This document shows positions 56,545 to 64,000 of a stretch of 64,000 nt of DNA, piece by piece; positions within the stretch are counted from its first letter, which is position 1, and each line of letters begins with the position of its first letter. Source of the stretch: Microvelia longipes (Eukaryota; Arthropoda; Insecta; Hemiptera; Veliidae); contig JACMZG010001914.1 in the NCBI GenBank assembly GCA_018340805.1, forward strand, positions 13,331,110 through 13,395,109, given 5' to 3'. The notes beneath the pieces were generated by a model that made no database searches, was not told the DNA's origin, and saw nothing but the letters and a program-made list of their open reading frames with translations. A program made the translations under genes and the position numbers.

Positions 56545-57337
56545 ATGGAAATATCGGATGCGGGGAATTTTCCTTTACCACATTGGGTGCTTCGTTACGC
56601 TCATTCTCTCTACTTCTGGCTCGCTTCGCTCTTCCTCAGAATATACAAAGCGCGAAATTTATACTGCAACAAGTCTTCGGACTCGCTTTGCTTGTCCTTT
56701 GATAGTAAATTAATTAGTTTCATTTCCAGCAGTTACCCATCTAGGCACTGACGTCGCTCGATGCTGTTTAACTTTTATGATTCAACAAAAACCAATGATA
56801 TTCTTGCCGTATTGAAAGGAATCATAGTATACTTATTATGTGAAGGGATATACTTGTAATTAAACTTAAATTTAGATTATTTTTCGAGTTTTTACTTTTT
56901 TTTAAAAACGATTACAAGTCATTTGATAAAAATTAAACTAATGCTGATAATGAGTAATACTTGGCAAATATGTTGCTTGTATATATGACTGCATGCGTGC
57001 CAAATTTCAAACAGATCGACTAATTTTTCCTTTTTTCTGAATTTTCGAAATTTTCCCTGAGTTATTATCGCGGTTACTAAATATTTTCCAGATAGCACAG
57101 ATACACCTGATGATTGATTTTTGTACCAAGTTCCAATTTTAGCATAAATACACTACGGATACGATGATAATAGTTACACACACATACTTACAAATAGACA
57201 ACTTTGTTACACATACAGACAGACGTTAACTTTGTTTCACTCTTGAAACGGATATTCAGGTGACATCCCGGTTTCAGATTTTTTTGCGAACACAATACTT
57301 TTCCTATATATATACGGTATAAATGATGAAAAGTAAA
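56545..57337 (-). repeat. Near-complete copy of the 5S-like repeat family
   Basis: In minus-strand order: the start TACTTTTCATCATTTATACC (near 57330), the GACATCCCGGTTTC complement, the GATGATAATAG motif, and the AAACTAATGCTGATAATGAG complement. Then come a 5S-like segment (56707-56780) and the GCGAAGC tail (56623-56629), ending GGAAAATTCCCCGCATCC. It is about 790 bp without a reading frame. Confidence 0.8.
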
Positions 57338-58290
57338 ATTCAAACGGTCTCTACCGATTATTTATTTTTCTCCTTATCAATAATGTTTCTATTTAAAGAT
57401 TTTGTCGAAGAAAATAAAGATGTAATGACTAAATACAGAGTTTAAGAACCTCTGTGCCTGGTTAGGTTTACTATAGGTGAGTGTTTTTAAACTAGTATTG
57501 ATTTCCTGGTCCATAGATTAACCCTAATATAGTTTATCTATATCCCCCTATATGATTCTTATATACATGATATAATCGATTATTACTGCAACAAAATATT
57601 TTATCTTGCCCTCTATTAACTATTTTGGGTTATAGTTTTCTTTCGATTGAGATAAAATCACTTGATTGGTCTCGGAAAATATGTTTTTTGATAATTATAG
57701 ATATGGTTTGGAAAGGGCTCGAGATGGAGCTTCCAGCTTGAGCTAATATGATCAAGGCTTGTATACCTTGGTTAATAAGCTTGCGTATTGGATTTGAAAA
57801 ATCTAGGAAAATTGACTTAGAAATATAAATGCTAGTGCTCAGACAAAATAAAGTATAAAGCAAAAAATTATCAAAAAATGGTGCAAACAAACTAAGGAAA
57901 ATAATAATAAAAATTCGCTCGACTTGTCGAACTCCACTCCTAAGTTTTATTGAGAGTTTTAGAACATAGATTATAGTCTATAGTTGTTTCAACGTATCGC
58001 AAAGCCGTTGCTAAGTGATTCATATTTTTCTTAATGTAACAATACCAAGTCATTACAGTAGTCTATTATGATAATGTTATCGCCTAGTCTAGCATTTGTT
58101 ATGTCGATACAGACCCTCATGACCTTACTTTCAGTAATATATACTATTAATTTTTAGAGGGCCTTGATAAATTTGTCTCAACCATTTTAGGGGGCAAACG
58201 AAAGCATGGGGGCTGCTTAACGGTCACATTTTGTTGTCATCTGTCAGTTCGTCATATTGCCTCGTCATAACTGTTCGTCATAAACGGCAT
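57338..58290. other. DNA without recognised gene
   Basis: The minus-strand frame 57630-57890 is hydrophobic and has no motif. Nothing is supported. Confidence 0.4.
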
Positions 58291-58620
58291 ATTGCCTTAA
58301 TATTAGCGAATTTCAACATCTGTTAGGAACAACCTGTGATTTGTTTACATAAAGTTATACATGTCAAACGATGCAGTTAAAATTAATGCTGATGAAATTA
58401 ATTTTAATTTATCTTATTGTTTGCTTAAGCTTAATCCAAAATGTTTTCTATGTTTGGTGAATTGTTAATTTTTTTCCTAAGTTTCTATAGTTGGTTGATG
58501 GGCTTTATCCATGTTTTATAAACAATAGAGTTCCTCTTTTTTCGTACGATTAATTTTTTACTAAGTTTTATTACGATCCAAGAAAGCGTTTGAAAGTTAT
58601 TGTAAGCCCATTAGAACGTC
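58290..58620. repeat. Internal fold-back family sequence
   Basis: TTAGCGAATTTCAACATC, TGATTTGTTTACATAAAG and ATTACGATCCAAGAAAGCG match 51860-52250. Confidence 0.65.
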
Positions 58621-58737
58621 TAGGAATTCGTACTTATTATTATTATTAATGTTTGGGGTTGGAGTCGAGGTTAGACCGCATTCGCACTGCGACTGGAAGT
58701 CTATTGTATAATCCCCTCAATTGGTCCAGGTCAGAAT

Positions 58738-58885
58738 AATCATTTTCCCTGGACTAGGTCTAGGATCTTTTTGACCAGTGATTCATTGGTAGAGTCAAAC
58801 TTAGTGAGAGTGCTGCTACCAAAGTTGGAGAACCTTTGAAAGGCTAGGGCTTCACATCTCAGAAATACGTGAGAGGCAGTTTCAG
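58738..58885 (-). pseudogene. Non-LTR retrotransposon fragment
   Basis: The minus-strand frame reads TETASHVFLRCEALAFQRFS, NFGSSTLTKFD and LVKKILDLVQGK, stop. ET--H---C--LA--R---LG is the familiar pattern near the end of insect LINE proteins. It is a short dead piece. Confidence 0.68.
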
Positions 58886-59260
58886 TTCAGAATTCGTACT
58901 TATAAAGAAACATTATTTTAATATAAAATTTTAAACAATATGTAGATATAATATTAAAAAAAAACTTTATAAATGAAGAATATTTGATTAACTTCATTTT
59001 CAAGTTGAAGCATTGTTCAAACATTGATAAGAAGTAAAGTCGGCTATTCTCCGTGGCAGTTAAGTCGGCTATCTGACAGTTGACTTCTGCTCTTTATTAA
59101 ATACATACGGCCAAATTAAAGGTTTGTTTCTGTAACTCATATATTTTGTTGGTATAATGTCTAAATATATTCTCAGCTGTATAAACCAAAAGGGCAAATA
59201 AGGGCATTGCCCGTCCTAAAATTTTTTGTTGGCCGTCTTAAAACTAAAATAAAGATAAAA

Positions 59261-59722
59261 TTAGACTTTAATTCTATATATTAAAAAATTTAATTTGTTT
59301 TAATTATTCAGTCAACATTGTGGGCATCTTCAGAACAATAACTAACTTTACATAAAACTATCACAGACTACTTAAAAACATAAAAAGTACAAAAAAAGGT
59401 TTTAAATAGCTAAAAAAATCATAAAAAAAACTACATTACATAAAGTAATAAATTAATTACTTACAATTAATTACAATACTTACAATTAATAAGATACAAT
59501 ATCTCATTAATTCATATACGAGATATTGTATCTCAATAATTTATTACTTTACTGTGATGAAGTTTTTTTAGCTATTTAGAACCTTTTTATGTCCTTTTTA
59601 ATGTTTTAAGTAGTCTGTGATAGTTTTATGTAAAGTTAGTTATTGTTCTGAAGAAGCCCACAATGTTAGCTAAATAATTAAAACAAAATAAATTTTGTAC
59701 CATATAGAATTAAAGCCATTTA
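59261..59722. mobile_element. Palindromic element, about 460 bp
   Basis: The arms carry TTTAATTCTATAT, AACATTGTGGGC, TCAGAACAATAACTAAC and ATAAAACTATCACAGACTAC and their complements. The centre is the hairpin AGATACAATATCT/AGATATTGTATCT. Confidence 0.82.
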
Positions 59723-59879
59723 ATAGAATGATGGAATTCTATAAACCAAGAAGTGCAACTAACGAAAAACTAAAATTAAAATTTTAAAAATTCTTAAATC
59801 TTAAAAAAAGTGTTTAGATCGAGTTTAAATTTTTCACACATATATTACTGTGTATGGCTACAAAAATACGCGGTTTCAT

Positions 59880-60158
59880 TTTATTATCAGTATTAGTTCC
59901 AGTTTTATTTATTGACATGTATAACATAATGTAAACAAATCACGTTTTTTGACTGACACATTTGAAAATTCGCTTGTATCGTGACAGTATGCCATTTTTA
60001 TAAACTAGTAATATGACGACCTGATAAAGGGCAACAAAATGTGGCGGCGGAGCGGCCAACGTAGATCGCGGGAACCGCGAAGCGGGCCTTAGCGCCGAAG
60101 CCGCGTAGCAGCCACAGTGGCGACTCCGCGGACCACTCAAGAGGCCGAACGCCTCTTG
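59880..60158. repeat. Fold-back family end with GC hairpins, right-facing
   Basis: AAACAAATCACGTTTTTTGAC, AAAATTCGCTTGTATCGTG and AAACTAGTAATATGACG, then a GC-rich array (GCGAAGC at 60077, ending GAGGCCGAACGCCTC). It is the inverted partner of 51704-52010. Confidence 0.8.
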
Positions 60159-61544
60159 TTTATTTTAACTTTGAATCTAATCATGTTTTCTTAAAGACAC
60201 CTGTTAGTGAATAACTTTAATTATTAAAAAAAAATATTTTAAAGAGAAAAATGATTTATGGCATGGGGGCTGAGTCAGTTATGACTCACAGGCTCAACAG
60301 ATGTGGAGGGGGAAAATAAGGGGGACGAGGGAGACGAGAGGAAAGCAAAACAAGACCCGACCCAAATTTCAATCAATATTATATAAAGCATTCTTTAGTC
60401 TCGAACACCTTATGGTTTTGATTTCAATTTATTCTTGTGATGAGAAGGTCTTATGTTAGAACTGAAGATAAAATAGCAGAATTGCAAGTGTTATATTATA
60501 GTATTGTTAGAAATTAGAGAATAATAGTTATTTTACCAAGGGAGAAAAACCTTTGCTTCCTGGGCAGACAAGTTAGTTCCTGGGGCCAAATTCGAAGAAG
60601 CTATGGTAATTTTAATCTCAAGAGTCGACAGTTATCATTCAGTCTACTTAAGAGACGAAAAAAGGTGTTTATTATTGCTCTGGTGCTATGACTGATTTCT
60701 TCACTGATAAGGTTAAGGTCTCCCGTCTAGAAGGGAAAAATAGTCTTTATTTGGAACTCTAAGACTGTAAAGTACTTGTCCGTTTGCCGGAACCAGGTCA
60801 TGGAGATTATAGACTTAGAGCTATATAATTAGAGTTTACCTTAAAAATATAATAAAGTGGCTTTCACAAAGTTTTCTGTCAGTATGTGTGCGTGTGTGTC
60901 TGTTATTATCGTAGCCAGTGGCACACTGAGCCATAAAGGGCCCAAACCTACATCTCAAGGGTCCCAAGGGGGGGGGGGTCCTATAATGCTTCTCAGAGAA
61001 GTCTACTTTTAACTAGAGTAGTATTAATGATTATAGTAGTCTTAATTTAATTTATTTAATTTTAATTTCATACTTAATAAATTTAAATCAAATGATGTTA
61101 TTTTATTTAAATAAATGTAAATAAACTTAAGTAAATAGAATAAATAAGTAAGTATAAAATAAACTTAAGTAAAACTTAAGTTTATTCATTTAAATGAAAT
61201 TTTTGACTTAACTATTTTATATTTAATCTTTCCAGTACAAAACCTCCCTTTTGTACTGCTCTAGGGTCCTTATCAAATATTTTAAAGGCACAAGTATAAA
61301 GAATAAGGGGCCTTAAAGGACCTAAATTTAGGAAATAATTTGAGAATATTTTTAAGTACTTTTAAAACATTTGTCTCTAGAAGCTTTTCATGCCACTTTG
61401 CCTCTTATATTATGAATATATTAAATATGTTAATAATTTTATTAATATTCCTTGTTTTTCTTTTAGTTTATTTTTAGCCTAAGGGGCAATGGAGGGCTGA
61501 CGCTCTCGCGCTTAATGGCCTGACCGCCCCTGATCGTAACTCCC
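60159..61544. other. AT-rich DNA with microsatellite-like stretches
   Basis: A TAAATAAACTTAAGTAAA-rich stretch at 61070-61200 and G-runs near 60970. A family phrase GTGTGTGTCTGTTATTATCG near 60890 marks a fragment of the 5S-like family. No gene. Confidence 0.45.
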
Positions 61545-61734
61545 AGTGTATTTATGCTATAAAGTTGAAACTTTGTGCAAAAATTAGTCTAACGTTGTAG
61601 TTGTGATATTCGGAAAATATTTTTTGTTACGTCATTAACCCACAATAATGACTCAGCGAAAATTTCGAAAAAATGTGTGTGTGTCTATTATCATCGTAGC
61701 GTCTAGTGTATTAATGCTAGAGTTAAAAAGGTTG

Positions 61735-61918
61735 TATTTACCGCAAGTTGAAGAAGCAATCGAAGAATCAGCTACCGTCGATACTTGCTGTTGGATATAA
61801 ATATCCCTGGACCGGTTTCGGCATAACGCCATCATCAGCAGGCGGGGCAACACTCGAGCTCTCAACTAATAAAGTTAAATCAGTGATTAACTTCTAGTCT
61901 CAATGAGCACGACGAGCC
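61735..61918 (-). mobile_element. Hammerhead unit, third copy, single
   Basis: Almost identical to 22791-22983, from AAAAAGGTTGTATTTACCGC to GAGCACGACGAGCC. It is present once without the inverted partner. Confidence 0.85.
61806..61842 (-). ncRNA. Hammerhead ribozyme motif, copy 3
   Basis: Same core as at 22872-22908: CUGAUGA (complement of 61832-61838), GAAA, CCGG stem III, GUC triplet and the CCUG/CAGG stem I. Confidence 0.72.
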
Positions 61919-62362
61919 ATCTTCAGAGGTCTTGTCTGTGTGTGTGGGTGTCTGTTATCATCGTTGTGCCCAGTGTATTAATGCCAGAGAGTTGAAAATT
62001 TGTACAAAAATCAATCTACCGCTGTATTGTGCTATTCGCAAAATATTTTTTTTATGACGTCATTAACCCTCAATAATGACTCATCAAAACGTCGAAAAAT
62101 AATATAACGCGGAAAAATGATGCGATCATATGAGATTTGGCACGCATGTAGCCATGTTTAACTTATGTGCCAAGTTTCATTTCATTAGCAGCATTAGTTA
62201 AAGTTTTATCACCTGACTTGTGTACGTTTTTTAAAAAATTATAAAAAATATGAAAATTAATTCAATTGAGTTGAAATTTAGTACGAGTGTATACCATTAC
62301 GTTATAAATAAGTACACTAAGTTTCGTTTCAATGCGACAAGTGTATCTATGATTTTTGTTAG

Positions 62363-62432
62363 ATCATAAAAAAGTTAAGCAGCATTGAGCATTGTCAGTG
62401 TCTGGATGGGTGACCGCTGTGAATGAAACAGG
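62363..62432 (+). repeat. 5S rRNA-like segment
   Basis: GATCATAAAAAAGTTAAGCA, then GCATTGAGCATTG, CAGTGTCTGGATGGGTGAC and CGCTGTGAATGA. It follows animal 5S rRNA from about nucleotide 40 to 100 (GATCACCGAA-TTAAGC ... GATGGG-GACCGC-TGGGAA), including the Pol III box A and box C regions. The ends of 5S rRNA are absent, so it is not a 5S gene. Confidence 0.75.
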
Positions 62433-62605
62433 TGAATTTACTATCTGAGGACGAGCGAAGCGAGTTCGTAGATGTGTTGCCGTATACATTTGGCGAATTT
62501 TATAGTCTGAGCACGAATGAAGCGAGTCCGAAGTTGGCAGGATGAGCGTAGCGAATCCGATGTATTTAGGAAAAGTTCCGAGGTACCCCGTACCCAATTT
62601 TTTAT

Positions 62606-63280
62606 GTTTATAATCTTATAAAAAAGTTTAGAGTAAAATAAATATATGTGGTTAACAGAATAAAGGAGAGAATTCTACAGCATTCTTATATTATGCCAAG
62701 TAGGGAAATTCCTCCCTTCCAGTAATATTCCCCCACGCCATAGCACAGAGTAAACCCCTTACCCAAATATCGGTAGTTTAGATTTTTTTATCTAAAACTC
62801 GGAATATTTTGGCTTTATCAGGATTTTCTTTATTTCCATAATAATTTCCTTCCTTTGTCATATTTCCTTTTTTTCAAAATATTTTACTTCTTATAACAGT
62901 AACAAATAGAGTAGAAAACCGATAAAAAATAAAAACTCTATAGAATAAAATAAAAAGATGTTTCCTAAAAAATCTTTAACAAGCTGCTAAAAAAGATGGC
63001 TAAATTTAATGGATTACTTTGCGACACACAATTTAAATTTATTCTCCTGAAATAATAGAAGTTTGGTATGAATTTAAAATTATCATGAATAAAATTAACA
63101 ATATCATTTCAAGTGATATCGAAACCAGAAGCCTTCGGTCTCTTGGCCGATACGCTGTGTCGGCCCGGGTGGCCGCCCGCATCTAAAACTTTGGTTTTAC
63201 ACTAATCTGCTATTGTTATTTGTGAAGGAATTTCGTTGAGACATATTATGCGGTCAATAGGGCCTATGAGTCGTCAAGTG
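62606..63280. other. DNA without recognised gene
   Basis: A GC-rich patch near 63130-63180 (TTGGCCGATACGCTGTGTCGGCC) is hairpin-like. No coding feature. Confidence 0.4.
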
Positions 63281-63281
63281 T

Positions 63282-63382
63282 AGAGTTAAGATCCATCGAT
63301 TGGATCTTACACTTAGGATCTCCTGTCAGTGTCATCGTCTCACTCTTCTACGATGCATCCTTCTTAGATGCATCGTAGAAGA
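63282..63382. repeat. Cluster of perfect hairpins
   Basis: AAGATCCATCGATTGGATCTT (from about 63289) and, at 63347-63381, TTCTACGATGCATC/GATGCATCGTAGAA with loop CTTCTTA. Confidence 0.82.
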
Positions 63383-63711
63383 AAACTTAGTGTAAAACAC
63401 AAACCAGTGTTCAAACATTAGCTTAATTTTTTCTACAATATTTGATTTTGTTTTTAGAGCTCTTTTATAGTTAACCGTAATAGATTTGAAATTATCAAAG
63501 CAGTGGCCCTCTTACGAGGTGAGTATTATGGTGCCACTCAATAGCAAAGATTATTTATAATAACCATACTGAAAGATCTTTAACCCTCCACGCTCGGCCA
63601 TATGCCCGTGGGTCAGATCCCAGCTTCTATCGTCGTTTCCGCAGCCTTTATCTTTTTAGGTACTTATTGGTAGCTGTTATCCCATTTAAGTTTGGGCTTG
63701 ATAACTGACTA

Positions 63712-63742
63712 AGCACTTCTCTGTCATTTGACAGAGAAGTGC
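63712..63742. repeat. Perfect 14-bp-stem hairpin
   Basis: GCACTTCTCTGTCA and TGACAGAGAAGTGC are separated by two bases. Confidence 0.88.
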
Positions 63743-64000
63743 ACTCTTGTCACTCAACTGACATTTGCACATTGCACAACTTCTCTCTAAAGAACTACGT
63801 TAAAAATCCTTATTTCTAAACGAATTCTAAGGGATTTGAGACGCTTTTTCTATAGGCTTTGGCTTTATTCATTTGAGTGCATCATAGTCGCCGAGAGGAA
63901 TTGAATGGCCACTATTAAGGAAACAAGAAGTAAAAGCAGCTTATTGATTAATTTTTAGTAGCGACCTTGTATGTTTACTAATTATACGATGGTTATCGTT

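Larger units (their letters stand above)
61545..62605 (+). repeat. 5S-like repeat family copy carrying a hammerhead insert
   Basis: The family order is kept: GTATTTATGCTATAAAG, TATGACGTCATTAACCC, TGAGATTTGGCACGCATGTA, TTAGCAGCATTAGTTAAAG, the 5S-like part (62363-62432), the GCGAAGC tail (62455-62461) and the end ACCCCGTACCCAATT. The hammerhead unit 61735-61918 interrupts it. Confidence 0.82.

Noticed and set aside
57630..57890. 86-residue hydrophobic minus-strand frame
   Set aside because: No motif, no splice context, and AT-driven composition.
62363..62432. Functional 5S rRNA gene
   Set aside because: Only the middle of 5S rRNA is matched, with many changes, and it is embedded in a repeat family.

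Overview
The window looks like AT-rich animal nuclear DNA, most likely an insect. Signs of this are GT-AG introns with GTRAGT donors, a Drosophila-type copia retrotransposon whose primer-binding site matches initiator tRNA-Met, tRNA-headed SINEs, non-LTR retrotransposon remnants, and dense hairpin-type elements. The species cannot be named from the sequence alone. No bacterial-style operon is present, and most of the 64 kb is repeats.

Positions 1-19.7 kb hold one large gene on the minus strand. I could chain twelve coding exons from a start at 16705 down to 1136. All eleven introns have canonical splice sites, and every intron phase matches, giving 585 codons without a stop. The gene continues off the left edge. 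The protein is Thr/Ala/Pro/Gln-rich with basic Gly-Gly-Arg patches and acidic stretches, and looks like a chromatin or transcription factor of unknown identity. Its introns hold SINEs, hairpin elements and tandem repeats.

Positions 19.7-25 kb are nested repeats. A broken Crypton-type tyrosine recombinase gene (about 22530-23183, minus) is split by a 321-bp insertion with a 12-bp target duplication. That insertion is an inverted pair of hammerhead-ribozyme units. Next comes a 456-bp near-perfect palindrome. A second gene probably starts at 25226 (plus), with a repeat-rich first exon, a 64-bp second exon at 26771 and a weak possible third exon at 38241.

Positions 28.3-36.4 kb are a very large inverted-repeat element. 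Its interior appears three times with mainly single-base indels and one N at 33053, so part of it is probably an assembly artefact. Positions 36.4-41.7 kb hold small inverted-repeat elements, a LINE remnant and simple repeats. Positions 41736-46236 are a recent copia element with nearly identical LTRs, a 5-bp target duplication and a frameshifted coding region.

Positions 46.3-60.2 kb are fold-back elements whose ends carry GC-rich arrays of mini-hairpins built on GCGAAGC. They enclose a 2.15-kb element with about 710-bp terminal inverted repeats, a TIR element with an 8-bp target duplication, a SINE, a LINE fragment and a copy of a repeat family containing a 5S-rRNA-like segment. Positions 60.2-64 kb contain another copy of that 5S-like family, the third hammerhead unit and several short perfect hairpins.
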